From contig CM066991.1 in the NCBI GenBank assembly GCA_033977485.1, positions 51,066,850-51,130,849 of the forward strand: 64,000 nt of DNA, in the 5' to 3' direction. Under the pieces are notes generated by a model. That model saw only the letters and a list, made by a program, of their open reading frames with translations, did no database searches and was not told where the DNA came from. Source of the stretch: Hydrangea macrophylla. Its lineage: Eukaryota > Streptophyta > Magnoliopsida > Cornales > Hydrangeaceae. Below are positions 21,383 through 33,504 of the stretch, in pieces. Within the stretch, counting starts at the first letter, position 1. Every line of letters begins with the position of its first letter. The position numbers and the translations under genes were made by a program.

Positions 21383-21998
21383 TGTAGCACCTATATTTTC
21401 CTACCTATTATCCCAAATTTTTGTATTTCTCCTTGAAATACTTTATATTATATATATAATAAGATATGTTTTTCTTATTCTTTACTGTTCAATTTGATTT
21501 ATGTATGTTTGTATGTATGTCTTTGTCCTTGGGGGAGACTTTGCTAAAAAAAGAACCCCGAACGCTCGAGTATCTGGAGTGCTTGAGCCGCAAGCGCTCA
21601 AGCTTAGTAGGAATGCTCGAGCCAGGCAGTGTTTTGCCTATAAATACCCTTTATGTTATATCATTTGCATGTTTTAAAAAACTTATTTTTGAGAGAGAGC
21701 TCAGAGAGAAAACAATTTTGAGAGAAAACCCTCATACATTTCATCCTCATAAATTTTGAGAGAGAACCTTCTGTTTCTCGTAGTTTTGGATGACTGTATT
21801 ATTTAAGTATGTATGATGGAGATTGTAAGACTCTATTACTGCTTTCGCTAAACTTAGAACATTTTCGCTGCTATTATTACTCTAATATTTTATGTTCTTG
21901 TTGTTTTGGATAATCATGCGATCTCTAACTTATTACGAGCCTACGGGTTTGATAAGGAAGCTTACTTCCCTTAATTATCGCAATGTCGGGGCAAGACA
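21383..21998 (+). mobile_element. Second G-type LTR (3' LTR of G, short form)
   Basis: 616 bp, TGTAGCACC...AAGACA. Its first ~360 bp match 661-1025. The rest is unlike the longer 5' LTR, so it is either internally deleted or from a sister subfamily. TATAAATA is at 21639-21646, with CTCGAGC words at 21558-21625 just upstream. It is bordered on the left by the polypurine tract of G and on the right by another primer site. Confidence 0.75.
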
Positions 21999-22009
21999 GG
22001 GATTGTTTT

Positions 22010-22023
22010 TTGTATCAGAGCAC
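22010..22023 (+). other. Degenerate initiator-Met primer site
   Basis: TTGTATCAGAGCA, one change from TGGTATCAGAGC, 11 nt after the LTR end. It shows that another internal region follows the LTR. The leader 22024-22357 holds no recognisable gene. Confidence 0.7.
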
Positions 22024-22357
22024 TATGTTTAGATGTGCTCGTGATTTTCCTATGTTAAGTTGTGAACCATAAGATTACCTCGTTAGAATGACACTAAGGT
22101 AGTTATGACGCCGATTCGATAAAGACTTCTGGAGCTTCTTTACGTCTTAAGTTACGTACCATGACATTTATTGTTCTTTTCTTTCATCATTTTATGTGTC
22201 GTTACATCTGGGTATGCGATTGCATCTCATACTAATAAATAGTATGTATATATATGCGTATAATTGATTTTGGGTAGTCTCTGGACTACCTTCTAAAGGT
22301 AGTAGTCTAATATAAGAAATAATTGTACCAATATGGATACTTGTGCATAGAGTCCAG

Positions 22358-23500
22358 ATGGTTAGAGTGATTCGCAACAACCGTAATGGAGCTGGACCAT
22401 TTGAAATGGTACCAGAAGGATTAGATCCCACCAGAGTTTTTGAGAGATTTTTGAAGGTTGGAGCACATTAGCAACCATCAAGGTGTGCATCATAATCCAC
22501 TGCCACCTCTGCCACCTCCACCGAGACCATAGGAGATAAGTTGTTGGAGAGATTCAGAGCTTTACGCCCAGAGAAGTTTGATGGCGTGTCTGGAGCATTG
22601 AAAGTCGAATAGTGGATTAGAGATGAAGTCGTATTTTAAGGCTTTGGTTTTCTCAGATGCTGAAAAGAAGAGGTTTGCGGAGTTTTAGCTCACTGATTCT
22701 ATCGCAGAATGGTGGGAAGCTCGGCAGAAGAAGCTATTACATGCTTGAGCTAGGAAGAGTTCAATACTATGTTTTTTCGAAAATATTTTCCTGCTTTTGA
22801 GAGAGGTAAGAAGGAGAAATAATTTATGGATTTGGTCCAAGGAACCAAGACTATTCAGGAGTACACAGTTGCATTTGAAAGGTTATCTCATTTTTGCCCC
22901 CACACATGGTGGATAGTCTGGAGAAGAAGAACAAGAGATATCTGTGTGGGCTAGGGATGACTATTCAAGGCCATGCCATAAATTCTGTGATGCAGCCATT
23001 TGAGAATCTGGTAGAATTAGCTTCTAATTTAGAGACCATGTATGGGAGCCAATAGCAGAAGCAATTTGCATTCAGGGCAACCAGTCTCCCCAATCGTGGC
23101 CACCCTAACTCGTACCATAATTCTAGAGTAAAGAGGCAATGGAACGGTCCGAGAGGATAAGTGCCCAACCCTCAGCTGGCACAAGCTCAATTGCCTGGCA
23201 TGGTACCTACATTAGGAGCACTGACATAAGGATTCAATTCTGGCGTATGCTTTAATTATGGGATACCGGGACATTTGTTGAGGGATTACACAGCACCCAG
23301 GAATAACAAGTGATAGGACATTGTTTGTTTCTCCTGTGGTAGGAAGGGCCATGTTAGCAGAGATTGTTTTCTCCGCCAGCGAGCAGGAACTAGACTAGCA
23401 GCACCGGTCAATCAAGTACGTGTCAAAGCTATTATTCTAGGAGGAGCAGGGTTTGATGCCGTCGAGTAGCAAAACCATGAAGGTACGCTTACTTACAAGC
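22358..23500 (+). pseudogene. gag: Second Tekay-type gag, decayed
   Basis: Begins MVRVIRNNRNGAGPFEMVPEG, parallel to the gag at 15221. It continues with LLERFRALRPEKFDG and, after frameshifts, LVQGTKTIQEYT. Two zinc knuckles follow at about 23240-23375: the first degenerate (CFNYGIPGHLLRDY), the second intact as CX2CX4HX4C (CFSCGRKGHVSRDC). Stops occur throughout. It ends at GGTACGCTTA, which in element G is the linker just before the protease, where the LTR of element E begins. It is the plus-strand counterpart of the reversed fragment at 1-660. Confidence 0.8.
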
Positions 23501-23501
23501 G

Positions 23502-25132
23502 TGGGTATTTATAAAATACAATCGCGCTAAAAGATGAAAATACGTTGATTTAGTTCACAACTCCTTGTCATATTTGCACTTTGTGTTACATTGCTAGTTT
23601 ATACACAATATGATTAATCTATGATAAGTTGTATTATTTTGGTTTTTTTTATTTGTGCAGATCATAGTTCTGCGGTGTCAAGAAATGAATAGCAAGATAA
23701 AAGGGAATGTTTGATTATAAGGAAGACAATGCAAAGATGAAAAGTGAAGTTCGAGCGATTGAAGAACCCTCAAGCGATCGAGGTTTCGATCGATCGAAGG
23801 TTGTTCAAGCGCTTGAAGATTCCAGAAGTTCAATCGATCGAGTGATGTTCGATCGATCGAACATGGCTTTTATCAGAACTTATGCGCATGCAGCAGAGAC
23901 GGAGTTTTTAACCCTAGCTCTAGGTTTTAGTATAGACATTTGTTTTGTATACGTCCAGAAGGACGCCCACTTTGTTTCTCAATAGTTTATGGAGAGTAGA
24001 GAGCTTTTTCTTGGTTTTTTTTTTATAGGTTTCTCAAGGATTATTGTTATTTTTTTGGCTTAGATTCTTAGTGAGTAATCAAAGTTCTATTCACTCCAGG
24101 TTATATTGATTTATTTACTTTCTACTTATAGTTTATCATAGTTTAATCTGTTAGATCATAGCTTTGCATGTTAGTTAGTGTTAAACCATTAGTTTTTATA
24201 GATTTTATGTTTAAATCACAACCAAACAGAACTTTAATGAACTTTTACGTTAAAAACGAATCTAAGACACTCTAGACCATGTTTGAGTAGTCCTAGGGTT
24301 GGGAGATCACGATGAAACAGTGATCTCCAGCCTCTGCCATGCATCAGTTTAGAACCTGTGGTCGATCGATCGAAGTTAGTTTGATCGATCGAACCTTAGA
24401 CACTGTTAATCGATCGAAGATATTTTGATCGCTCGAAAGATGACGATTCTCGATCGATCGAAAGCGCGTCGATCGATAGAGCAGTCAAATTCTTGAGAAG
24501 ATCCCCTATAGGATTCCTAGACTTTCTGCTTTAGAGATTTGTTATCAAACTGTCCACAAATGCTCAGTTTGTCAAAACAGTCTCTGAACTTAAGGCCTTA
24601 AGGCATTTTCTTTCAATACCTTTTGCAAACCACCTTCAATGCTAACACCATTGGAGGTGCGAGACTTAACTATTGATTTAAACCGCTTTCATGTGTTTTA
24701 AATTAACTGTGATGATATAGGTCATGAAAGGGCTATTGATTCTTTATTTTTAGAGAAATACAGAATACTCTAGAGAGATGAACTCCTCTTAGCTTTAATA
24801 TAGGTGCATGGTAGATGGCTCGACCATTGTGGATTCGTGTAATCCCACGTTCCCCTTTTATTAAGTAAAAACCATTTTTAAAATATCGTCTTAGTTAATT
24901 AGTTAATTTTTATTTATTTTAATTGCTTTCCCGCAGTAGTTGATAATTGTGGAACTTCGCGTTTCACACCTTTCTTGAATATTTAATTTTCTTTTTTTTC
25001 TTTTAGAGTTTAATCTAAGTAATCAGTTTACAACCTTCCCTGTGGGATCGACCTGGTCTTAACCAGATTACTACTTGCACAATCGTTTACACTTGAATAT
25101 AGCACAAGCGCACACAAATAATTTCCATGTCA
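23502..25132 (+). mobile_element. Element E 5' LTR (Athila-type)
   Basis: About 1631 bp, defined on the right by ...CATGTCA six nt before the tRNA-Asp primer site. The left edge (TGGGTATTT) is set by alignment with the solo LTR at 19704 and is uncertain by some tens of bases, since the matching duplication would be outside the window. It contains TCGATCGA clusters at 23750-23865 and 24360-24485. The 92-residue frame at 23707 runs through the first cluster and is not considered a gene. Confidence 0.75.
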
Positions 25133-25138
25133 AGTTCT

Positions 25139-25156
25139 TGGCGTCGTTGCCGGGGA
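25139..25156 (+). other. Element E primer-binding site, tRNA-Asp
   Basis: TGGCGTCGTTGCCGGGGA, one base from the complement of the tRNA-Asp 3' end. Element D has the exact form. Confidence 0.85.
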
Positions 25157-25262
25157 AGGCAACAAGCTAACACTTAGATTACCTCGATCTATCTTTATCT
25201 CTTTCTATTTTCTTTTTCTTTTAATGCTTTAGATTAAAATCTTTTAGAATCCTTTCCCTTTC

Positions 25263-26361
25263 ATGTCCGATAATTCTATTGAAGGAATTCTCAGAAATTC
25301 ATTCTACTTATCTGATTCCTCTAATTCTATTAATCCCATAGCTACACCCATAGATTTACTGGCTGACAATCAAAGCGAGAATGGGGATAATGTGATTGTA
25401 CCTATTGATGATTCGCTACGTCCTTTGTGCGATCTCATGACACCTGAACATGAACCTACACCTTCTTGTATTCTCATTCCACCCCATGCGGGTGAATTCC
25501 AATTTTACAATGGAATGATTCAACTCCTTCCAACTTTCCATGGAATGGAGTCCGAGTAGGCATATCTACATGTCAAAGACTTTGAGGATGTTTGTAAGAC
25601 ATTCTCACAAAACTGTCCTGTAGATGTGACGCACCTAATGCTATTTCCCTTTACCTTGAAGGATAAAGCAAAAGCGTGTCTGCTCACCCTTAAGCCAAAT
25701 TCAATTTTCACTTGGCATGCGATGAACACCGCATTTTTAAAGAAATTCTTTCCACCTCGCATGACCACTGAACTAAAACGTCAAATAAATTCCTATAAAC
25801 AAAAGAGCAATGAAACCTTCACTCAAACTTGGGAGCATTTTAAGGATTTGCTTCTCTCATGCCCATATCACGGGTATGAGAAATGGCGAACTATTAGCTA
25901 CTTTTATGAAGGACTAAATGGTAAAACGAAAAAATTGGTTGAGACCATGAGCTCAGGTCCATTTCTCTGCAAAAACACCGAAGAGGCTGAAATCCACTTC
26001 GAGTGGTTAGCTGAACACGCTCATGAATGGTCAAATTCTGATGAAATACCACGTGCACAAATCTCAAGTGTAGAGGAAAAAAGTATCTATCAACTAAAAA
26101 GTGAAAATCACCTGATGACTAAATATGAAGAATTAGCTAAGAAAGTAGAAGAGTTAGGGATGAAAGGAGAGAGTTCTAGACAGGTTTTGCCTGAAGAACC
26201 ATGCGGCACATGCAATATGTTGGGACACACAACTCAATACTATCCTAATGTGCCATACTTTCAAGAATAGGCCCCCATGGAAATGAACTCCATGCAAGGA
26301 TATAGAGGGGCGGGGAATTCCTATAATAACAACTTTCAACATAATAACAATCGATGGAATC
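25263..26361 (+). pseudogene. gag: Element E gag, N-terminal part
   Basis: Starts at MSDNSIEGILRNSFYL. One frame runs to the insertion site of D and is broken only by TAG at 25557-25559 and TAG at 26268-26270, both probably former CAG. The capsid core (Retrotrans_gag) shows as LFPFTLKDKAKACLLTLKP, AMNTAFLKKFFPP, TWEHFKDLLLSCPYHGYEKW and FYEGL. An EEPCGTCNMLGHTTQYYP zinc-like segment follows near 26200-26250. It breaks in the codons for RWN at 26361, and the frame continues at 34830 with HPRFDWKNDAW. As part of an Athila element it would have formed the particle. Confidence 0.85.
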
Positions 26362-27677
26362 TGATGTTGTCAATATCAAGATATAAAAAGTATACTTTAC
26401 TTTTCTAAGGATTTGTAGTAGTGAAAGCAAAGGTCGAACCCACAGAGATTGAATTACTACGACTCTTAATTTTAAAACCTAAATCTAATTAATTATAAAA
26501 ACGAGATTTTGATTTTGAATTTAATTAAACTAAGAACAATAAAATAGATCTAAATTATGAAAGCGATTTAAAAGTGCTTTTGTAAATATGTTTAAAGGAA
26601 CCAAGGATTGCAAATCCACCACTAGCTTCATAATAGGAATATTTATGCATTCAATTAGATTATTAAGTTGGATGATAATGGGGAATTGTAGCTACAAGCC
26701 CAATTCCTCCGTCAAGAAAATAACTATGGTTCAAGCACCAACATAATCCATCTTCGGTTAGCACGAATTATCCCACACTAAACAAGGGTTGTGACATAAT
26801 CCGTCTAACCTAGGCATGGACTATTCGGATACTTGATAGCACAATTCAATAAAACACCATTACATGTAAATAACCTATATAAGCACAACAAACATAGATC
26901 ATTGAGCACATCACAGTCAAAATAAATCTAAGACAAGAATAAACTTTGAAAGTGATGATTTAATCAATTAGAAGCACGATTTATTTATAAAAATCCTCAG
27001 AACATGTAATCATTATCCATACATAATAAAACTAAAATAAAAACATAAATAAATATTACTTGGCTAGGGTTTCATTGAAACCCTAGATCTAGAGTCTAGT
27101 TGTCCATGGAAGTGGTAGATGGCAAGTAGTTGATGGAGGAGGCCATGGAAATCCTTGGACTTCTTCTTCTTCTCCTTGCTTCCCTCCCTTCAATGGCTAA
27201 AAGTTTGGTTGTATATTGTGTGTATAATAATTGTCCAACCCCTAAATTGAAGTAAAATAGGGTATATATAGATTTACAACAAGTTTTTGGAAGCTTTCCT
27301 AACCCGAAACGTACTAAAACTGCTTTATTTAGCTTTCCAGACGTAATTAGGCAGTTTCGTTCGCGTAGGAATCATCAGTAGAGTGAAATACGCAAGTTCC
27401 ATTTTTGCATATGTCGCGCGCGCGGGCCGCGTGAGCGCGATTTTAGGACATCGCGCGAGTGATTTCTGGGATTTTCGCGCGAGCGGGTCGCGCGCGCGAT
27501 GTGGTTTTTTCAGCTTCTTTTGCTCTGCTTTTTCACCCCATTTAACTTGGTTTACTTGATTTCTTCCAAAATCTGTCAGAAAATAGAAAATGAAGTAAAA
27601 ATATACAAAAACAAGATAAAAAAGTACTAACAAACGTATGTTAAGGAGTATAAATAGGATTTGTTCTCTCCCGATCA
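26362..27677 (-). repeat. Element D 3' LTR (left copy)
   Basis: 1316 bp, TGATGTTG...CCGATCA. It has a CGCG word cluster at 27413-27500 and a TATATATA box near 27254-27268 on the minus strand. The plus-strand frame shared by both LTRs (27136 region; 34276-34533) is not a gene. Confidence 0.9.
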
Positions 27678-27692
27678 CACCCCCAAACCTAC
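27678..27692 (-). other. Element D polypurine tract
   Basis: Minus-strand GTAGGTTTGGGGGTG ends exactly at the LTR. A near copy lies at 30206-30222. Confidence 0.8.
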
Positions 27693-30205
27693 ATTTTGCT
27701 AGTCCTCGAGCAAAACTAAAATAAAAACTAAACTACTAATAACATACTACTCCATTTTTGCCTGGATCGCGATTGCATTTAGCTTATACAACAAGCCTTT
27801 TAAACCTCTAGGTTTCCCCAGTCGGACGAGTGAAGTCTCGTGAGGGTTCTCATCAACAAGTCACCCACAACCATCTTTATTAACTTGTAAATTTTAAAAC
27901 AACTTTTAATAAGAACAAAAAACTAATAGTCAATACTCCTTATTATAAAACAATGATTTGAAATAGAATAATGAACATAAAGAAACATAATGAAACATCT
28001 ACCTAAGTCATGAAAAACAATCTCAAGCACATGCATCATATAAATCAATAGAGTTTCTCATAAAATTGCACATGTGTGATATGATAGTCAAATGAACACG
28101 TGCATGTCATGAACTTGGAATATACTTCGGATAACCATTTAACTATGTCTCGACTACGAATCTCACAATGTCAATTACACTCACAAATGAAACACTCAGA
28201 AACAGGTGTAATTTTTCTAATATATGGGAGCAAAGAAATATATTTTCAAAACGAGAAATTCTCACATATGACTAGAAAAAGACGCATGACACGAAAGAAC
28301 AGTAGTCTCATGGATAGGATGCTAACAATCAAGAAAAATTAATCATTACCATGTTTTAATCCCCCTCCCATCGTTTTCACATCCAAACCATGTTTCCTAG
28401 GATCAAATAGGACTTTTCAAAGGTTGTAATGTGGCTCAGGCAGTGAAAAAGGATAGAAATGATTCATTAGGTAGTTTTAGAATGGCATTGTAAGGCATGT
28501 ACGATTTCTTTCATTCTCTCTTCTACCAACTTCATCATTTCATTCTCTTCTTTTCAAAATTTTTTTTTTTTTTTTTTTTTTTCTGTTTTTCTTTTCTTTT
28601 TTTTTTCTTTTGCTTGTCGGATGATGATTCATTGATTTCTAAGCAACCACCCCAATAGCATCTTGTCTTCTTCTTCTCAATCACACATCGCCTTAACACC
28701 ACTAAAAGTTGACAAATCTCTCAGTGGTGAACTCCAAGTTTGTCAAGTCGGAGCAAAAACAAGGATAATAGTAATTAAAGAAAGAAATGGCATTTTATCG
28801 GCTCAAAGGGCGAACTAAGGAAATTTTTATCATTTATCGGTCGGTAATAAACAAAGAGGGCCTATAATCATATCCTATGGTCATATGGTTCTTCAACATA
28901 TACGACGGAAGATTATTTAGCATGGTAACAAATATTTTAACTTGACTATCAACCAAAACAAGAATAATGAGACTAAACAACAAGTGGATGCGCTATTTCA
29001 ATTGAAATTCGACAAACACAATGTATTTATAACCCTCTAAAAAGAAAAAACAGGCTCAAAAGCTCACCAGGCTTAGTCTCCACCTTGTGTTATCTAGAAA
29101 TCCGAATCATATTATAGTTCACATCAGACATGTATTCAAGCGACTACGTGCAGTGCATAGTTTTGTGTGCAAATTTATGATATAAAACTACGATTCGAAC
29201 GATACATGACCTAAAACGTTGTATCATGACTTCAGTAAATATTTAATCACATCTTCTCTTGTTTACCATTCTATAACAATCTAAGTTACATAACAAGAAG
29301 TATCGAATTGAGATTGAGATTGCAAAAACATTGGTAGAATCGTTTATTTAAGCACAAGAATCAAAAATATTTTGAGAAATTTTGGTATAATAATAATAAA
29401 TGTGCATGTGAGTGCATACCCCCAAATCTAAACCTTTCATTGTCCCCAATGAAACAATAAAATGAAAGAAATGAGAGTATATAAGGAACGACAATACCTT
29501 GATCTCGGCAATCACAAACAGATGAATGTATAAAGATATGGAATAATAATTCAATCAAGCTCCAAACGAAGCTACTAATCACCTGTTAATACTTAACAAT
29601 AGAAAATAAAAGAACAGAATAATAACAATGACAGCTAATATATATAAATATTTAGATTTTTTTTTTTTGTATTTTTTTTATTTTATTTTTATTTTTATTA
29701 TTATTATTTTTTATTTTTTTAATAAATAGAATAATAGAATCTAAACTATAATCAAGAGACTCAATAAAAGTAAAAGAAACAAACAGAACTTATAAAAACA
29801 AAGACAGACGAACCCAAACAGGGCTAAAAGAACAAACAGAAAGTATAAAAAAAAACCACTGACCAGGTATGGAGAGAGGAGGGAAGAGAACAAAAGAGAA
29901 AAACTAGAAAACCCTACCTCGCGCGAGCGGGCCGCGCGAGCGAGCCTCGCGAGCGCGAATCCCTCCGCGAGTATAAGCAGAAGCATGTTTTACGTTTTAT
30001 AAAAGAAAGATTTCTAAGTCCTCGGATCGCGCGAGCGGACCACTCGAGCGAAACCCCTCGCGCGCGCGAATTGTGGCGCGAGGTGATACTGAGGCTATAT
30101 ATCATAAAAGTTTTAAAAATTTTCTCTAAGGGACAGGCTCGCGCGAGTTGCCATTTTTCCTCTTTTTCTTTATTTTAATGTACATAAGCTGAAAATAAGT
30201 TTACT
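27693..30205. other. Element D 3' non-coding region
   Basis: A/T-rich with a T run at 28557-28582, a T/A-rich tract at 29658-29720 and polypurine-like TTTGGGGGTATG on the minus strand near 29418-29430. Many CGCGCGAG words lie at 29920-30145. I searched both strands for polymerase or envelope-like motifs and saw none; the hydrophobic frame at 29741-29986 lies in low-complexity sequence. Where a full Athila would have pol and an extra ORF, this element has only this region. Confidence 0.6.
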
Positions 30206-30222
30206 CCGACCCCCAAACCTGT
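30206..30222 (-). other. Internal polypurine-like tract of element D
   Basis: Minus-strand AACAGGTTTGGGGGTCG shares the core GGTTTGGGGGT with the true tract. It lies between the gag-protease frame and the CGCG words. It could be a second plus-strand primer or a remnant of an older LTR junction. Confidence 0.5.
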
Positions 30223-30340
30223 TCAGAAAGACCACAACTGACTCAAAAAGACCCAAAAACGACCAAAAACAAGAGAAACGGACGAAATCCCAAGAAGCAC
30301 TATCTTTTACGTCTTCAGCTAGACCGTTCTAGCTCAAGAT

Positions 30341-30550
30341 TTATGGAGGCCGTAACTCAGATTTTGTACCCCTTAGGATATCAGGAAGAGCCCGGTGGTA
30401 AGCAGAAACCATATCGCTATGTATCAATTCATTCAACGATTCATCCTTTTCAGTTTCAAATCGATTCTTCACCTTTTGACTAAATTCGTCATTAGGGTCC
30501 AGGTTATTCAAATCCATCCGCTTATTACTAACCATAATATTTTTCCTCAC
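30341..30550 (-). CDS. Small frame after gag-protease in element D
   Basis: 70 codons, overlapping the end of the gag-protease frame by 23 bases in another frame (MRKNIMVSNKRMDLNNLD...). Acidic, with no domain I recognise. It may be the continuation of the polyprotein after a frameshift (programmed or by mutation) or chance. Low confidence as a gene. Confidence 0.25.
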   Translation of the reverse strand: MRKNIMVSNKRMDLNNLDPNDEFSQKVKNRFETEKDESLNELIHSDMVSAYHRALPDILRGTKSELRPP

Positions 30551-31751
30551 ACGTATTTATTCCTATATTAGGTTCAATATTCCGTCGTACCTCACTCTCC
30601 GCCTCACATAGGTAATCGTCGTCTTTAGGAGGTTGATCAATAGAGTTAAAAACGTTCAATTTTAAGTTCATGTTCCCAAATGACACCTTCATTACCCCCG
30701 TTCGACAGTTAACACGAGCGTTAGCGGTTGCTAAGAATGGACGACCTAGAATGACAGGAGTGTGCTTCCTAGCATCTAGTACGGGTTCAGTATCAAGGAC
30801 CATGAAATCAACAGGATAATAGCATTTGTCAACTTTAACTAAGACGTCCTCGACGATTCCTCTACGTATTTTAATAGAACGATCTACTAATTGAATAGTA
30901 GCGGCCGTAGGTTTAAGTTCACCTAAACCTAGTTGTTTATAAACGTGATAAGGTAAGAGATTAACACTCGCACCTAAGTCAAGGAGAGCCCTATGGATGA
31001 TAGTGTCACCTATGACACATGAAATCGTAGGCGTACCTGGATCTTTATACTTCAGAGTAGCGTGTTGGAAAATAGAACTTACTTTTTCCGTGAGAAAGAC
31101 CTTTTTCGGAGTATGACTACGCAATTTACGTTTTTGAGTGCATATGTCTTTAAGACATTTAGCGTAAGCGGGAATTTGTTTTATAGCGTCGAGGAATGGA
31201 AAATTGATTTTTACTTGTTTAAACACCACGAGTATATCTTCAGCTTTTGACCATTTCTTAGACAAATGTGACGGTCCCTCAACATTTGGTGGAAAAGATA
31301 GTTTTGGAATAATATTAGTTGGGACCGGTTCTTTTTCTTTTCTACTTTGATTCATGTCCTCACCCCTCTCTTTATTCGAGTTAACGTTTTCATCCCTCAT
31401 AACCTCCCTCGGAATCTCAACAACTTCTTCCTCTCGAGTAGTCGTCCTAGTTGACACAGCGTTCACTTGCTCATTTGTACCGCCCACCTCGTATTGTCCC
31501 TTAGGGTTCGGAATAGGTTGACTTGGCAACTTACTCTCGGTTAAACGATTTAGCGTGTTAACTATTTGTCCCACTTGGGACTCCAATTTTACAATGGACT
31601 GGGTGTGAGAATGTACTAACTGGATCACCGGATCAAAACTTTCAAGTGAGGCCAACACCTTCTCCTCAAATGCATTATTACGTGGAGGTGGAGGAGGAGG
31701 TTGTTGGTATTGACATTGTTGAGGTCTATAAGCGTTAGGGAAATTACTCAT

Positions 31752-31793
<42 letters not shown>

Positions 31794-33011
31794 TTTCCAT
31801 GAAAAATTAGGATGGTTTCTCCATGGTGCGTCCGGATTATTAGTAGTCAAATTATAATTACTTCGTGGGCATTGTTGAATAGAATTAATGTGTTGCTCCA
31901 CAAATTCCGGAAATTGACTCGCCGATGGACATGCTAGGATAGAATGTGACGGATCAGAATATAATGCACAAATTTCATGAGCGGGTGGGGCTGTCGTTTG
32001 GTTCATTGTTAAAAGTCGGTAAAGTTTTTTAGATAGTTCTTTTATTTCAATTGAATGACTTGACTCGAATTTTACCTCTCTCTTAGGTTGTGAATGATAC
32101 CCCTCAGAACGTACTGATACAGTCTGATGCATCAAATTTTCGCTTAATGTTTCAAAGATTTTCCAGGCCTCGTCGGCACTTTTGTGTAGGAAGGTACCCG
32201 CACAAACAACGTCGACGGTATTACGGACTGAGGGAATAAGTCCCTTATAAAAGACCTGTACCAACTGCCACTTAGGAACCTGATGATGTGGACACGAGCG
32301 TAATAATTCTTTAAATTTTTCCCACGTGTCGTAAAGTGATTCCCCATCTTGCATCACAAAGTTTGTTATAGATTTCCTTATCTGATTCGTACGCATAATA
32401 GGGAAAAAATTTTGTAAAAATGCGGTGTGTAAGGCTTCCCATGTTCTAATCGTGTTTGGCTCTAAAGATTGGAGCCAGTATTTCGCTTTATCTTTTAAAG
32501 AGAATGGAAAGACACGCAATTTTAATTCATCATCAGTTAAGTTTTGAATTTTTAAAGTAGAGCATATATCCTGAAAATCTCCTAAGTGTTGATATGGATC
32601 TTCATTTAGACGGCCATGGAAAGATGGAAGTAGCGAGATGGTAGACGACTTTATCTCAAAGTGAGATGCCGTCGCCTCCGGTAAGTCGATACATGTTTGT
32701 GGCGTGCAAGTCTTCGGAATAAAGTAATTTTTAAGCGGAGGAGGTAGCGGTATATTAAGATTATTCATATTATTTCTGTTATTTCTGTCAGCCATTTTAA
32801 TCGGTTCGATTTTAAAAGTTTGAGTTCTCCTTAACCGTTTAAGGGTACTTTGAATTTCGGCCTCAAACAACGATGACGGAATCGGCGTTGATTCGTCGTC
32901 TTGCAACCTAGCTCTAGAAGCTTGGGTTGCGGACTTACTAACTCTTAAAGTACGTTCAAGTTCAAGATCGATAAAATGTAATTCAGGTTTATTTGAATGC
33001 GTACCAAACAT
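30528..33011 (-). CDS. gag: Gag-protease polyprotein of element D
   Basis: An intact frame open from 33095. I prefer the second Met at 33011 (MFGTHSNKPELHFIDLELERTLRV), since the 28 residues before it are hydrophobic and Athila Gags begin like this one; that gives 827 residues. From the upstream Met: capsid core at about 155-330 (FHGRLNEDPYQHLGDF, FSLKDKAKYWLQSLEPN, AFLQNFFP, WEKFKELLRSCPHH); an Asn run near 425-440 encoded by an ATT repeat at 31756-31793; Pro-rich linker. The retropepsin-like protease is at about 705-825 with LLDLGASVNLLP, where the family norm is D-S/T-G-A, and VILGRPFLATANA. Its product would package RNA and cleave itself. The stop at 30528 comes before any RT. Confidence 0.88.
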
Positions 33012-33095
33012 AAATTTAAAAAGAAAAGAAATTATAATTAGGACTGACTCAACAAATTCAAAAATAATCACGCAAATCAGACAACAAGCAAGCAC

Positions 33096-33481
33096 ACAGT
33101 ACTACTATGATGCATGAATATTATCCTGTAATGCAATGACCGCGTCAAGCCTAGCGCCCTGGGTTTCCTAGCTAATGCAGTGTAATTAACCCTAAACTAA
33201 TGCAAATAGTGCGTCACAGCGCCCTGACTTACAGTGGTTTAAAGCGAATTTCAATAGAAGCAATTTATTTATTTTTTTTTTATATATTTTTTTTCACGTA
33301 AGCTCCTTTGATGTGCTAAGCTATTCCTCCTGGAAACGTTAGGATTTGATGACTCGAGAAACTACAAAATAAAAAGAAAAGTTAGGGACTCAAAATAAAA
33401 CAAAAATAAGAAAAAGAAAACCTAATCTAATATTTACGAATTAACTAAACTAAGATTCTAAAACTAAAGGTAGTAATGCAA
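33096..33481. other. Element D leader
   Basis: Between gag and the primer site. Contains a T/A-rich run at 33268-33295 and no recognised signal. Confidence 0.5.
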
Positions 33482-33499
33482 TCCCCGGCAACGGCGCCA
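33482..33499 (-). other. Element D primer-binding site, tRNA-Asp
   Basis: Minus-strand TGGCGCCGTTGCCGGGGA, an exact complement of the tRNA-Asp 3' end (positions 59-76), 5 nt from the 5' LTR. Confidence 0.9.
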
Positions 33500-33504
33500 A
33501 AAAT

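Noticed and set aside
28557..28582. Poly-T as the tail of a LINE or SINE
   Set aside because: No target duplication or adjacent LINE/SINE sequence seen; several other T-rich tracts lie in the same element.
29741..29986. Possible envelope-like membrane protein in element D
   Set aside because: The Leu-rich stretch comes from a low-complexity A/T tract; no signal or family motif.
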